Shown here: in pieces, positions 13,813-28,100 of the stretch
Layout: each line of letters begins with the position of its first letter
Numbering within the stretch: position 1 is the stretch's first letter
Assembly: GCF_022539315.1 (NCBI RefSeq)
Contig: NC_066317.1
Span: 47,037,935 to 47,101,934 of the forward strand
DNA from: Serinus canaria
Lineage: Eukaryota > Chordata > Aves > Passeriformes > Fringillidae
Direction of reading: 5' to 3'
Length of the DNA: 64,000 bases
The notes under the pieces: generated by a model
Database searches by the model: none
What the model was told of the DNA's origin: nothing
What the model saw: the letters and a program-made list of their open reading frames with translations, nothing else
Made by a program: the position numbers and the translations under genes

Positions 13813-15829
13813 ACATTTTAGAGTAATGGAGAGCATTGATTGAGTAGGCTGTCCTCCAAGCTGATGCAGAATGTACAATTTTGTCCACAAGTTCTTGCAG
13901 AAAGGGAATTACTCCTCCCCAAAAGTCCGAGGATGATACTAAAGAGCATTCTAGTGCCCAGAGTGGGAAACTAGTGAAAAAAAAATAGGCTTTTACTCTG
14001 AGTTGTACTACAGTAAACTTGGAGTAAGGTCATTAGCAAATATCAATGAGTAGATTGCAGGAATATCAAGACCTGAAATGTCTGGCCAACATCATACTTC
14101 TGGTTAACAGCAGGGGTTAGGTTTAAGGACAGAAAAATAGGCAGTTTGCTACTTTCTGTGGACTGTAAAATAGCTGTGACATACCTGAGAAAGAAAAGTT
14201 TGTATTAGCAGAATTGCTTTCACATTTTAAATGACAAAACCCAAAATCAGATTTCTTCTCGTTCAGACAAACATTAATCAGTAGAAGCAGGCACTTGTAA
14301 ATAAATTAACTTTTGCCACAGCCTCCTCTGTATCTTTTTTGTTTCAGGAGCTGAGAAATCACAAAATACCTTAGGGAAAATGGTCTTACTTGTTGATAGA
14401 ATCTAAAAAGGTCCTTGGGAAAAAATAAATACAAATCAGAAGTAAAATAAAATGCTTGTCTCTAATGAAAAGGAGACTGTTTGATTAGTTTGTGATTCTT
14501 AGCATCTACAAAATTGAGGTCACTATTGTGAGGGGATCAGTCAGTTTCTAATCTATTTCTTTAGTGCAGCTTTACCAATTCATCAGAAATTTATAGGGAA
14601 AAGTCCAGCAAAGCTCGAGGCTTGGGCAGAATTCATTATTCAGTACCCAACTTTCTCTTCATGAGATGCATATTTAGCACAGAAGACTTATACACTGAAG
14701 AACTCGACTGGGATCCAAAAGCTTTTCCTTGCTGAAGCTCTGAAAGGTCTCTTGGAGATGCCTACTCTACAGCAAGTCCATACATATTCTTAAGGGAATT
14801 ATGAAGTATACCCCACTTACTTTTATATCTATTTTTGTAAACTATCAATGCAATGCAAAAATTGACAAGTATGATGGGTAATCTCTATTTACCGATCCCA
14901 TAAATCATGGCTGTAAAATCACTTTCCCAAGCAAGGTTTGATGCACAAACTACATTGGTTACTCCAATGAAAAATTAATTATTTAATCTGATAGTTTTCG
15001 CCATATTGGTAAATGCCGGATTTGATTTCTTCCCATGGGTTTTATTTGATTCTTCCCATGAATCCTAAAAATAATGCATCATATGCACATCTTCCCTGTA
15101 CAATACAGACTGCAGCAAACACACACTGCTCCCATCAGTGTGGGCTCAGAGCCTGGCCATTAAGTGCTAGGATACCCCTGGCTGCATTGTTGCAGGTAGC
15201 ACTTCTGTGACAAAAACCAAATATTACATTATTGGCTGAAGGAAGTGGATGCAAGAAATGAGGGAAAATACATTCCTATGACAGTTTTCCATCTGCTGTA
15301 TTAGTTAGTATTGGCTGTGAATGTGCATGAAAGGATTTCATTGAATGATCCTTTACTGGTGTTGTCTCCCTGCACTCTTTAATAGGAGGCATAAAGATTT
15401 CAGTTTTAGATAAGAAAGGAATTATAATAATTGGCTAATAATTCAGTCATGCTCCTTGAATAATGGAAGGATAAGAAGCAAAAGAGGTTTTTGGGTAGGG
15501 AATAAAACATCTCTCATAAATGTCCAAGACTTTAAGAGTTGCAGTCCATATCCCCTTTAGAACCTAAGGCTCCATGTAGGCAATTTACAGTCTCTGACTT
15601 TCCATCATCACCATATTTTTCACAGGAAAAAGGAAGGAATGGATTGAAGCTTTACTGTACATTGAGGCCTAGGTGCTCTTCATGTATGTGCTTATTTTCT
15701 GTAGAAAAAAAAAATGAAGTTCTGTTAAACTTCAAACTGTTTCAGCAATTAACATAATCATCCATTTTATAAAAAAAACTCCACAAAACTTTTCCACATG
15801 GACTTCCACTAAATTAAGCAGGGAGAATG

Positions 15830-16130
15830 ACAGAATTACATCACAGGGTTGGAGAAATGTTGTTTGGAAGGAACATCAGAGGGGCACATTGTGCATCCTC
15901 CCCATCAAAGCATTACTATCCCCAACACTCAGCCATTGGTTTGTCTGGTCAGATCTTGAAAACTTCCCAGGAATTCCACATCATCCACAGGTGTTCCAGT
16001 GTTGCACCAAGATCTTTGTGAAGTTTCTTCTGATGTTCACCCTGGCCTCTTTTGCCATTTGCCACAGCTGAGAAGAGATTGTCTCTGCATTTTTGTATCT
16101 GTTCTTCAGAAATCACTAAGCTGTTATTAG
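15830..16130 (-). mobile_element. Old CR1 LINE 3' fragment
   Basis: The + strand reads as the complement of a diverged CR1 3' region: a GTTGGA...GGAAGGAACATCAG start, CATTGTGCATCCTCCCCATC, an AACACTCAGCCATTGGTTTGTC segment, ACTTCCCAGGAATTCCACATC, and later a GCCACAGCTGAGAAGAGATTGTC segment, all in the expected order. The divergence is high, so it is an old copy with uncertain ends. Confidence 0.6.
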
Positions 16131-19100
16131 GTTGCTCCTTAACCTTGTTTTTGTGAGACTATGCTGTCTCAATTTCTCTTCCCTACATATACTGTAGGCC
16201 TGTGAATACATCTTCTATTTTCTAACATCAGGATAATTCTCAGTATTTTGCTTTGAATTTTTTTATTGGCAAAACTGCCAATAGCTTGAGTAAACTAAAT
16301 ATCTGAGATGAGACATAAGAGTTTAACATCAAGGAGTACGCTGAAATATCTGAATAAGTTTAATTTTAATGAGTCTAGAATTACCAGATGTTAGTGAACA
16401 CTTGAAATTAGATTGCTTTTACAATGGGAAGTGGTCAAGCAGCACAAAAGATTGTTAGTAGAATGGAAAGCAAGAGAGAAATTATATAGAAAATGTTCAG
16501 ATCCACACAAAACCCAAGCCTCTGTCTCAGCAGGATATTATGAGAAGATTTCAATTTTATCAGCTTGTATACAGCAACATGGAAGCTACTGGGAACATTA
16601 TAGTAATTCTACAACGGTTTAGTTTAGTAGACAATAAATAAAGTGTTGTTATTTGGCTGCTTTTGCAATTGGAAGGGGGAAAACTTAAAATGGGACTTGC
16701 TACAAAGTAGGCTGTTTCTGTGATTGCACAGCAGGACAATCATAGACCACTTAAAACTACAAACCTGCAGAAATTCTCAGTGCTTCCAAAGCACCTATCA
16801 GTTGCTGGAGCCTTATGAGACTGAAGGTAATGTAAAACTGTAAAGAGCATATGCTGAGCTTCTGTAGTGTACAGAAAATTCTGTGTTGTATATTGTCTTC
16901 TGTTTCAGAAAATGATTGTAAGGCATTCAGCTGTAATCAGCAAAGTATAGAATTACTGCAAAATTCCTGCAGATTCCAAAAAATTATGAACCCAACCCAA
17001 AAGTTATCTGTACTCAAGACAAGGCATCTGGAGTCTTTAGCATTACAACTGGAACACATACAAAAACCCACACATGTGCTTGAAGTTCCCCAGTGATGCT
17101 TGCACATTCCAATCTTATGAATTCAAAATTTCCTTATAACCCTGGTGAGGCTATCTGAGCCTCTAGGCATAAATAGAAAACTGGTAAACATCAAATCTGA
17201 TCCAGTGATTTTAGAAGTATTTTGCAGAAAATATCCAAAAAGAGATCAGAAGATGTCCATGTGATATAATTTCTTACTATGCTGGGGAAGATAATGCTGG
17301 GTGAGTTTAATTCAAATAAGGAACAGAACTGAATCTCAGTCTCACCCATCCCATATAACCATTACAGGATTGAGTAAATACGTGCCTTCACTGCTTCCAT
17401 GCTAATACAGGTAAGTCACAAGCAGTTTTGGCAGCTAACAGACAGACTGAATACTGAATTTAACTTAGCATAAGGTACTGAGTGTTTCTCAGCATTTAGA
17501 AATGCATTGTTTGCCTTGCTAGCCTTTGTAAGTCTATTTATTGTGAGCATCAATGCCTGAGCCTGAATATGGATTCTGCTAAAATTTCAGTACCACAGCT
17601 CCTACGATTGGTCCACCCTCTTCACATAGCTCTTCACCAGTTTTGGAGAAAACTCAAGTACCCCTACTCACCACAGAAAATATCAGACACATATTATCAG
17701 AATAATAACAGATTGATATGCCTTCTCCTGATGGGATCAACAGAAGCCTAAGCAACAGATAAACTGCTAGTTAAATTACACACTTCTGCTTACATTCCCT
17801 TTTTCACCCTTGTCAGCTTCTCAGTTTTTTCCCTTTACCACTCTCATCCACTCCCAAATAAAGAGGTTTTTTGTATTACTTTATCCTATTGTCCCTAATT
17901 TTGTATCTCTTCAGCATTTCTGATGTTTGCACTGGTAATTTTTTCTTAATTCCTTCAAGTCAGTGACCACCTCCTGTTATCATCGCTCTCATTTCGCCTT
18001 CTCATGTTGCAATCTTGTTAACCCAGCCTTGTCAGAATTAGATGTCTAGGTATGCATTACCCCCCTTTTGCTCCTTCTAGAACTCTTATAATCTCTTGTG
18101 GAGTTGTTTTGTTAGTGTAGCTGCATGGCAGGGCTGCCCACCTGTGTGCATACTCTTAAAAGGATTAGGCTGGGATGCATGATGAATCTTGTGCAATTTA
18201 GATGCATTCCTTACTGCAGTGGAAGATTAATCCCTACTGCATGAACAGAATTCTTATCTCTCACTCTTGGTCAGCACACCAGGAGTATTGACTCCATACC
18301 AGCTCACAGACATGAGATGCCAATGCACATATTGTCAGGAGATTTCTAATGGAGACAAGAAGGTTATTTACAAGTTGGAATGATATACTGAAATTCACTT
18401 AACATTAAGTTGATTTTCCATATGGAGGCAGAGTACTAAATCATATATAACAGAAGATCATATTCAAAAGTTCATTGATTTTGCTTCTAAATCTACTCCA
18501 GATTTCCTCAGATTGACACAAAAGCTCTTAGGTTAGTTTGGGGACTTAACCCCAACTAACTAAGACCTGTGTTTGGTTACAAATAATGAGTTTCTTGTTT
18601 ACTTGTTTGCTTTTTATTTTTGGTTGTTGCAGTTGTTGTTATTTAAATAAATAAATAAAAATAATAATAGAAAAATATTAGCAACTGTGTCTGTCCTCAT
18701 TGAAATCTCTAAACTTGGGAAATTACTGCTGCTGGCTGTGGCTTCTCACCATTGTACACTTGCATTCACTCAAGCCTTGAGATTAGCACCCTCAAACATC
18801 TTCCCTGAATTCTGGAATGCCCTTCAGAAGTCAGTCCTGATCCCTAGCTCCACTGGTAGAATATTTATCTCTGTCACACATATGAGTATATTTTCCTGTA
18901 GCAGATGACTAATGTAAATGGTTTGAATTATTCCACATGAATCCATCTAATTCAGGCCATATGGTGAATTCTTAAGATTCTTGTCTTTAAGGACATAGAG
19001 CTTCTGAACAGATTGCTCATGACAGTAGAAAGAAATTAATTTTAAAATAGTTTTTATTATTTTCCCAAAGAAACTATATCAAACATGTCATGTCACCTTT

Positions 19101-19277
19101 TTATTGTCCTGCCACAGAAGGGCTGACTGCAAGATCTGCCCAGTCATTCCAAGCAAACTCTACCATTGGTGCAGCTCTCCTGAGATCACTTGTACTGCCT
19201 TGTGGTTTGACCAGCAATACATGTGACTTCAAAGTGACAACTCACATGCTTAAATGTTGACATACTTTTGCTGAGCT

Positions 19278-19309
19278 GCAGCTTTCTATGTATGCAGCTT
19301 TCTATAATA
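19278..19309 (+). repeat. 16-bp tandem duplication
   Basis: GCAGCTTTCTATGTAT (19278-19293) is followed by GCAGCTTTCTATAATA (19294-19309). The first 12 bases are identical. No function is apparent. Confidence 0.7.
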
Positions 19310-21927
19310 TAACCACATTATTCATGATGAGTGCAAGAATCAGAAGAATAAAAGCATGAGTAAATGTTTTTCAAGTAAATGAACAGATAAATGAATAAAT
19401 GTTCAAATAAAATAGTAATCTAAAATGCCTCTCATTATGTCTACATGACCATTTCACAAGCTCTTGAAGGACAGCTACTTTTATGATTAAAAGTAGAGTT
19501 TTGCTGATTATAAGTTATGAATTGAAGTACCTGTATTTATGATAGATCCACTATTATATATTGTATCACTTATATTAAAACCAGAGAGGAACCATCTAGC
19601 TCTGAGGCATCCAACTGCTTTAATTAACAGTAAAAGAAACCACAGTCTTATATATAAGATATAATTCTTTCAAACACTAAAAGATGTACCCCTACACCAT
19701 CACTAAAGCAGTATATCAAGAGGCATAAAGTCATTCCTCTGCAGAGCCTCTTCTCCATGCTCCTCTGCCTGCAGTGGGAGGCTGTGCTGTAATGAGCTTG
19801 CTCCCTCTCACTGTGGTACTCTAAATATCAAATTAACTTCCATAAGGATGACTTTATTTCTTGTCACTTTTTATCATGAAATAGATGCTTTTATAGTGTA
19901 ACAGGATCCAGCCCTTGGCTGAAAAGAGAAGTTCAGAAGAAGGAAGACTCAAGTAGGTGTCTCAGGCTGTGGCTGCACTTGGGGTATGGGAACCCTGCCC
20001 AGCCCTCATGCTGTCAGAGGTGCCCTGCAGGATTTCTGACTCCATGCCAGGATCAGACCTGAGCACGAGTTCCCTGCATTTGGATACTCTGATTTCTGCA
20101 GGGAATGGCCAGGAGGGAGCTGCCAATGGTCCTGGTGAGTACCAACCCAAACCATCAGGGATCTCCATGGCACATCAGGATCATCTGGCCTGAAGGTTGA
20201 TTGGATGTTTCCCTCCCATTTCTGCACTCCCCTCTGGCGAGGAATTTAGGTAATAAATGACTCCTCTCTATTCTGGAAGGCCATAGGTATCAAATTGTTG
20301 ATCTGGTTTTCTGCAAAAAAAAATTTTCCCTCATCCCTTTTTCAACATGCATCCCTTTGCACAATGTAAGGGATTGCTGGGAGGCAAAAAGGAGGGTAGA
20401 TATTGTGCCATGCAGGTGGAAGGAACTAAAGAATGTCACCTGATTCACAGCAGAAAATTCATAATATGACTTTGATTTGTTTGATTATAAATTGTCAAAA
20501 CATTTGGTGAAATGCTTGTGCCACTTTGTTTTCTTGATTTATACAATTTGTTTTCTTGGTTTTTAGTGGAAAAGAGATATTAAATAAGCACTGATTTCTG
20601 TAGACAAAAAAGTTTGGAAACAAATTTCAGGGAAAAGTTGAGAAAAAAAACAAGCATGGTATTTAACAAAATTACAGTAGTTAATAATATTCTTTTAAAG
20701 AAAAATGAACCCAAACAACTGATCACCTCTACTGAGACATAATTCTTGGTGAGAAGATTAAGTTCTTTTTTTTAAATAAGCATATTTATAATGATAATAT
20801 TTGAGCATGGCTCATTTCATAAAAGCAAACATAGAAACTAATCATTAAAATTCAGTCTCTCTCACCAAAACCCATGCCTGGAAAATTACAATCTATTGTA
20901 GGATAATTTTGGAGACAGTATATAATGTAAGGAATGTCATTATTGTTACAATACCTTTTTACAGAGGAATTTTTAAGACCAGTAATTCTGTCAGTAGTTA
21001 CTATGTCCCTGCCAGATGAAAAATTTAGGTTCAGAAAAATAAAAAATGGGATATATACATAATTATTCAATATATACATATTATTGAAGTTGCACCAGAA
21101 GTGGTACTTAGCAGCTTACAGTTTATACTCTTTGATAGTATAAATTGATGGAAAGTACATTTAATGCAGATAGCTAGATTGGTTTGTCATTCTAAATATC
21201 TTGACTGGTTTTTTTTTTAATCTTTACAGTAATTATATGAACTAAATGACAAACTGATATAAAAATAATGCTTAAGGCAGAACTAAATAACCAATTAAAT
21301 CTAGTGAAAATTTGTTTACAAAACATAACTGTTTTCTAATTCAGAATTATTTTGCTATCTATTCTTCCCTCCAGCAAAGAGGTACTGGGCATTGAATGGA
21401 GGTATTGAATTCTGCTATGTTTCTGTTGCTTTCACAATTGTTCCTTAATGCAAAGCCTATGAAAGTACACACTTATCTTGCAGGGGATTAACAAAAAAAA
21501 TATAACAAAAGGCAAAACCAGTAATTTGTGTGGCAATTTCATTTTGCTGAGCAGAGCAGAATGGATTTGCTCCAAAATGCTTTATAATTTGTGGCATGTT
21601 TCACAATAGTAGTATGTATCACCTTAAGTTCATAATAGGTAATGCTGTTGTGTTGTGATGTTGTAACTGCCAGCTTTTACATAACACCCAGTTTGTTGAG
21701 CATGTTGCTCCAAGTCATAAATTACTGGGGCTAAAAAAAATTAACAAATTAATTTTTGAATATTAGCAGAGCAGAACACATACCAAAATTGCTTTTTCTT
21801 TTTTTCTTTTTTTTTTCTTCTACTGAGGAAATGGCATAGCAGGAACCAGTCTAATGCTTATGCAGAACAGCATCTATTTTTAGTAAAGCAGTTTTCACTA
21901 GTTATAATTTGGACATTCTGAATAGAA

Positions 21928-22032
21928 TATTGGAACCATTTCAAATTTTACTCCTCCCAGTTATGGAATAAAGCCTATAGTGTAGGCTTTATTCCATAAC
22001 TGGGAGGAGTTAAATTTGAAATGGTTCCTATA
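21928..22032. repeat. Near-perfect long hairpin (49-bp arms, 7-nt loop)
   Basis: Left arm 21928-21976, loop 21977-21983 (ATAGTGT), right arm 21984-22032. The arms are complementary except for T-T mismatches at 21949/22011 and 21931/22029. A 15-nt direct repeat (AGCCTATAGTGTAGG) brackets the second arm: 21972-21986 and 22037-22051. Removing 65 bases (21972-22036) restores one continuous copy, which suggests the inverted arm was inserted by a replication template switch. An RNA from it would fold into a long duplex, but I see no evidence that it is transcribed. Confidence 0.95.
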
Positions 22033-24749
22033 ATGTAGCCTATAGTGTAGGTGACAGAGGTGATTTTCTAACTTTTGGATATGATCTTGGTTTTGATCTG
22101 TTGTTGCAATGTCAAAAATTATAAGTGACTCTTGCATAAGTAAACAAGTAGGATATTAATTTCTGTATCCCATACAGCAAGAATACATAAAGATAAGTCA
22201 AATGAACCCAGATTCATGTAACTTGTTTCATTAGGGTAGAGTGGCCCCAAATATCTATGCATGGAGGAGGCATCCCAGCAAAAGCATGGATATTTCCATT
22301 TTGCATTGTGTTAGTGTTCTATGGATTCCACACCTGTTTCTTCCACACTGAAATATAGTACAAAAGGTAGTACAAAAGGAGTGATTAATGTTTGACCAGT
22401 GCAGGTTCAGCCTATTAACTTATCTGCTTATTTGCCTGTATACACAGATTTTTCATATGAAGCCTGTGAAAGTAGTATCTAAGCAACAGACTGAACATTT
22501 CAGCTTTGTCCTGAGGACTCTATTCAGCATTTAGAATGGAACATAAATGCAGACAAGTTGTAATAGCTATGGGGAATTTAACCACTATGTTATCTTACCT
22601 GGGTTTGTGCTAAGCAGCTGTAAGCAGTGTGTTATTTAAATGGCTACTATTTCCACCTTGAGACAGCACTCTCCCTGTTGTTGCCACTAAAGAAACTACC
22701 CCAGAGGTGCTGATCTAAAGAAATGCTAGGAGAAAGATAATACTAGAAGCAAAATAACCAAGGGGAAAAGAAAATTCAAAAAATCTGTCTTATAGTCTCT
22801 GCACGTGGTTGCATCTGTGAGGATGCAGGAATTACTTTTCAAATTGTCAAAGAAGGCTAACAAGTTTTGAGAGTTTAGGATGTTTTTTGAAATACTTAAT
22901 ACATTCAAAGAGTTGCTGTATTTTTTCACCTGTAACTCAGTGCTTCTTAGAAGTCTTTTCACAATTTCTATTTATTTGTGCCATTCCCAACCAAAACCTG
23001 AGACAGTGTGGTCCTCAATACCATGGCAGATTTGGCTTTCTCACATGGAAGGGTTACATAGGAAGAAATGAGCACTTTCAGCAAACCATCTGTAGTGAGA
23101 AAGTTATTTGGATGACCCATCTTGAACTTCTACCAATTTTGATAAATACAGGGAAAATTTTTGAAAGAAGACTTGAAAAGAACTATCAGCCTAATATGTG
23201 AGAGTATTTTCTGTTGTTGCATTCAGCTGCCAGTGTTTTTGAAGAGAATAAAAACCCTGAAGCAATTAAGCAAGCAGCAATAAAAATTCCCCATTTGTAG
23301 ATCTCATCTGTATTAGAAAAATCATACTGATTGTATTGCAACTTTGATAGTACTTCCACAATTTTTGTTATAAAATACAAGGACATCATATATTAATATT
23401 TTCAGTTTAGAGAAGGACTGGAATATCATATTCAATACCTGGCCTTAGGCTAAAACAAGCCTGAAAATTTACAATATTAAAGCTGGGGGCATGAACTTAG
23501 TGGCTCAAAGCAAGAATTTCTTCTACAAACAATGGGCTTTTCTGATGAAAATGAAAGAGAAGTAGGAGTAATAATTGCTTTCATATTAAATAACTCATTA
23601 CATGCCACCAGATAGGATGCCAGTGTCTTGTTGCTGTGAAAAGCAAATGGAAGATTTATCTATGAGAGGACACTAAAAGATGTGATTTGATGTGTTCATC
23701 TGTGTTTGCAAGCAACAGTAATTGATGTCCTGGTAATTTTCACCTGATAAATTTCAAGTCACTATATGACTCTGGGACACTGGCAATTCTCTGGATTCCA
23801 TTTTAGCCTTTAAGATACAAATTCTTAGTTTCTACATACACTGTGAAGGATGATGCAGATATACACATACACTTCTGAATAGAATGTAGTTTGTTCAAAG
23901 TTTTCTGAGAGAAAAAGAATTTTCACGGCCACAGGGTCACTCTTGTGTGCAGGATTATACATATAAATATATTTTACAAAGAACAGAGTACTTGAGGATA
24001 GCTAAGAGAATAAGATTTGGAAATTTAGTCTTGAATATCTTGGCAAAGGTCTGCATGTTTACTGTTCCTAATAATATCTTTCTGTATATTGACTGAGTTG
24101 ATTATAGCTATACTCTCATGCAATAATTGATACTTTTATAGAAAAGGTTTGATTCAGAATTATTGCTCATCCTTGACTGTCCTCATATTCCCATGTTAAT
24201 GAAAACATTTTTAGTTTCAGATATGCAAAAGTAAGGGCTTTACTAGCAATTCTCATTTCATTTGAAAGACAGATTGCAATTGGTTTTGTCTTTTAATTCT
24301 CTGATATTATTTTCCATCTATTTGATCAGCAAGAAGAAATCACTTAAAAGAGATGTATTACAACTGATGATCTTAGTAGATAGCCAGAGATTGTGGCCAC
24401 TGTATTATGAATAAAACACTGCACTGATACATAGTGAAGGTTGATTCACTGCAGCAAAAAAAGTAGAAATCAGAGGATGCCCCAATAATCTAAAAAAATA
24501 ATGCTTAAGATACCTGGCTAAAAAGTAAAAAACCCAAATTTCTTCAAGGGAGAAAAAAAAAGTCTGGAAAAAATTTTAATTGGTACAGGGCAAGAAAATA
24601 TCAAAGAACTGAGATAAAGAAAAAAATAAAAGGAAGACTAAATTTTATTATCTCTGTGTCTTTCTGGCAACTATATGTCAACATAATGCTATTTTAGGAT
24701 TTGAAACCAATTATTTCAATTTTTTTCCCATTTTTCGCAAATAATCGCC

Positions 24750-24776
24750 TTTTTTTTTTTTTTTTTTTTTTTTTTT
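24750..24776 (+). repeat. Poly-T tract, 27 nt
   Basis: This is an uninterrupted T run in intergenic AT-rich DNA. The flanks show no recognisable mobile element. Confidence 0.95.
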
Positions 24777-25106
24777 GGCTGGTCTCCACAGAAAATACTG
24801 CAGTACTTTTTTCATACTATTCTTGCCAGTAACAGAATATCCTTGACTAAGAGAAAAAACAAGCTTCTGCTCTGGAGGTGGCTAGAAAACTGGCATAATA
24901 CCAGTGAACATAATCCTGGCATGGGACAGACTACCTATAAACTTTCCCTGATATTGAACATCAAGGGTTTTCTGGAAGTAGTAGGAGAAAGGGAGAGATT
25001 CCAAAATACTAAAATCTGTCATGATGTTATCGTTGGGAAGGGCTTAAGGGACTCCAGAGAAATTCTGTTCTAAACCACATGCTTCAGTCTCTGTTCACGT
25101 TCCTTT

Positions 25107-25134
25107 TCATCTTGTTTTAAATTAAACAAGATGA
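25107..25134. repeat. Perfect 11-bp inverted repeat, 6-nt loop
   Basis: TCATCTTGTTT (25107-25117), loop TAAATT, AAACAAGATGA (25124-25134). It is intergenic. No poly-T or terminator-like context matters in a eukaryote, so this is recorded as structure only. Confidence 0.8.
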
Positions 25135-28100
25135 CTCCTTTAACTACTTCAGCTTAACCCTCCACTTTATTCATGCAGATGAGAAGAGTTTCTGTGCCAG
25201 GGGCAAAGGCAGCCTCTCTTAAGTAGGCTTTCCTCTGGAAAAAAGCAGTTTGAGTCCTGGATCAGCACTGGAGTGCAGTGCACAAGGGTAAGCCTTCTGG
25301 CAGTACAGGTAAGGTGGAGGAAGGGCAGAGAAGATAATACCTTGGGGATTAGAGCATGTCTATATATTTTCTTTCATTTCCTGCTTTCCTGTCAAGCTTA
25401 GCTGCCTTTTCTAAGCACTGACTTCAACACTGTAGACCTATGTAGAGGAGTCTGAGGGTTTTCTTTTTGCCCCTGTTCAATGGATCCATGATTTGTTTAC
25501 CCTTCAAGAAAAAGTATCTCTGTATGTTTGGGTGTGAGCGTTTAATTATTTCAATTATTGTTTCCAATATTTTGAAATGCACTCTTCTGAAAGATTGCAG
25601 AGATATCCTATATTTAATAGAAAAAAATATATCCAATCCCTCAGGAGACATTATGCTCATTTTTTAGTACACACATTAAACAGTCTTAAAAAAGTTCAAC
25701 AAACCTTCAGACACTGTAATTTGACATCTTAGTTTTCTTCCTTCTTGGTCAGCTTTCCATTCCTATGTAATTTAAATATAAACCAGCCATTTGATTAAGA
25801 ACACTTATTAATAAGTCTTCAAGATTAGAAACTGTGGAAAAAACCCACAAACAACCCACAAGCTAGCAGCACTTGAAAAAGTGAAGCCTTCATTCCAGAT
25901 ATGGAGCTAGTTTGCATTGCCATTTCTAACAAATAGTACTGAGCCTTTTATTTTCATATCTTGCTGTAAGTCTTTGCCAGCCTGCTTCTATTTCCCAAAT
26001 AGCTTCTGCTTCACTACATTTCCATCTGTACAGAAAGGGCATGGGAATAAACACTGATAAACAGTGAATGAAATCTTCCTTACCTCCCAGCTAAGGCAGG
26101 ATACTGGCAGGCTGTATTTTTCTTTTCAGAAAGTATTATGCTGGGGATTTAGTCTTTTATTGTGATTTAAAAGGGATTTTTACCAGGAAGCTGGCAGCAT
26201 CAAGCTTCTTTTGCTGGATGTGGCACTGCTCTGTGATATATAGGCGTGTGTCTTTTGGCTGCTGTAACAACCTTCCTTAGAATCAACCAGGAACCACTCC
26301 CTATAACTTCAGCTTTTAATCACTGCCTTGCATTTTTTTGCCTGAATTTTCCTCTGGTTAAGAACAAGATGACAGATTGCCAAACATGTGCCTGTATGAA
26401 AGAGGGGACAAAAGAGGTAGACTTTCCTCCATGAACCAGAGAAATATCATCTGACAGCAGGTACAAAATGAATTCTGTGAGGATGTTATTTCCTGCATTA
26501 AATAAGCAAGAAACACATGAATGGTTAGGATTTGGTGGAATCCTGAGTTCTTTTCCCCCTATACCATTACTGTGCTGGTAACAACAGGTAGAAATTTATC
26601 TGAGCCTGCTGCACAATTTACAGTTATCCATCTACAGATAAAATGAAGATTCTAAGCTTCTAATTAGCAGAACTTTAGGACAACATAGATATAAGGGGTG
26701 GTTAAAAAAATTATAACTCTAGATAATAACAAATGGACAGTTTTAGAAACCAGTAGCAATAGATGAGTCACTGAAAACAACCACTTTTCATCTGTAGTCA
26801 TGCTTTCTGTAGAAGGAAATTTTCAATATGAGAACATTTCAATGAGCTACAGGTGTATCACATAATCAGAATTAAGTTGTTCCACATCATTAAAATACTA
26901 AGAAAAAAAAGAATTGTCCATGTTGTTTGTTAAATAAGTACTATATTGTATCTAGCTAGTGTTCCTGGAAACCACAAGCACATCTACTGATGAAAAAGGG
27001 TACATGTGTGTCCTAGAAAACTACTGTTACATCACATGGAAACATGTTTTTCTGTAAATAAATTAATGTCATCCCAACTAAGTTTACATCATTCTCATTA
27101 TTATCACTAGGAAGCTGATGCCTAGAGTGTAGATAATAGAATCTTTACACACACATAAAAAACCAGATATGTAGCTGATTAATTAATAAAAAAGATTAAA
27201 CTTGCTTTTATGCTCTGATCCCAAGCAACACACTTGCAAATGGATATAAAATCTGTGCCTTGCATTCTCACAGGTCAGCATCTGCTCCTGAGTCCTGAAT
27301 CCTTTTGTAATGTAATATGATGGCAGAAATCTAAGAAGATGGGTAAATAATGTTCTCCTCCATTTAACAGTTTGCCTTTCACTTCCAGGCTGTTCTTCAG
27401 AGCTGCTCAAGTCTGGAGGTGCTTCCCCATGAGTTCTTCAGCCATGTTCATCCTCCAGGAGTGCCAGGTTGAGGAGTGGAGGAACCTGCAGGAATGCACT
27501 CCAGAATGTGCAGGAAGCATCTGCAAGAACAGGAAGATGGGGCAGAAATGAAGTTAAAACAGTGTTTAAGAAAATTATTTTCTTACTAAGTGTAACAAAG
27601 GAAAAACACACTGGGAAGCAGACTGCAAGAAAAAAAAAATCTCCTTCAATGATAGCTGCACAAATTAAAACAAGTACCTGGACTTTTAACTCTGATTTGG
27701 AACGAAAACAAAATTCTGATTGGAGAGGCTAAAACTGACAGCTATTGTAAAGGGTTTAAATTGTCTGAAAGACAGATGCCTGAACTTTTGTTGTTGTCTG
27801 CCATGACCTTACAATATACCATGAAGAAAAACAACATAAGCACTTTAAAGATACTATCTTAGTGCTGTCCATTTTTCAAAGCCATGGTGACTATAAATCC
27901 CCATACCAAAAATCCACAGGGATCAAGCTATCCTTTGGATGTGATTGGGGGTGTATGAATCTCATTTAAACAGAACTCTGGTGTGCAAACATTTCATTAG
28001 TTTGTCTGAAGGAGATATTCTTCTGCAGCTGCCCAAGAGCAGAATGCATGAAAAGCATGTTACAAGTCATGTGAAAGTTTTGACAGTGTGGGCAATGGCA

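Larger units (their letters stand above)
9691..15829. other. Intergenic sequence, no gene recognised
   Basis: This stretch holds the octamer/SOX motif cluster, a short perfect inverted repeat and one poly-T tract. A direct repeat of AATTGCATTAAAA occurs at 10190 and 10207. No coding or RNA gene was recognised. Confidence 0.6.
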
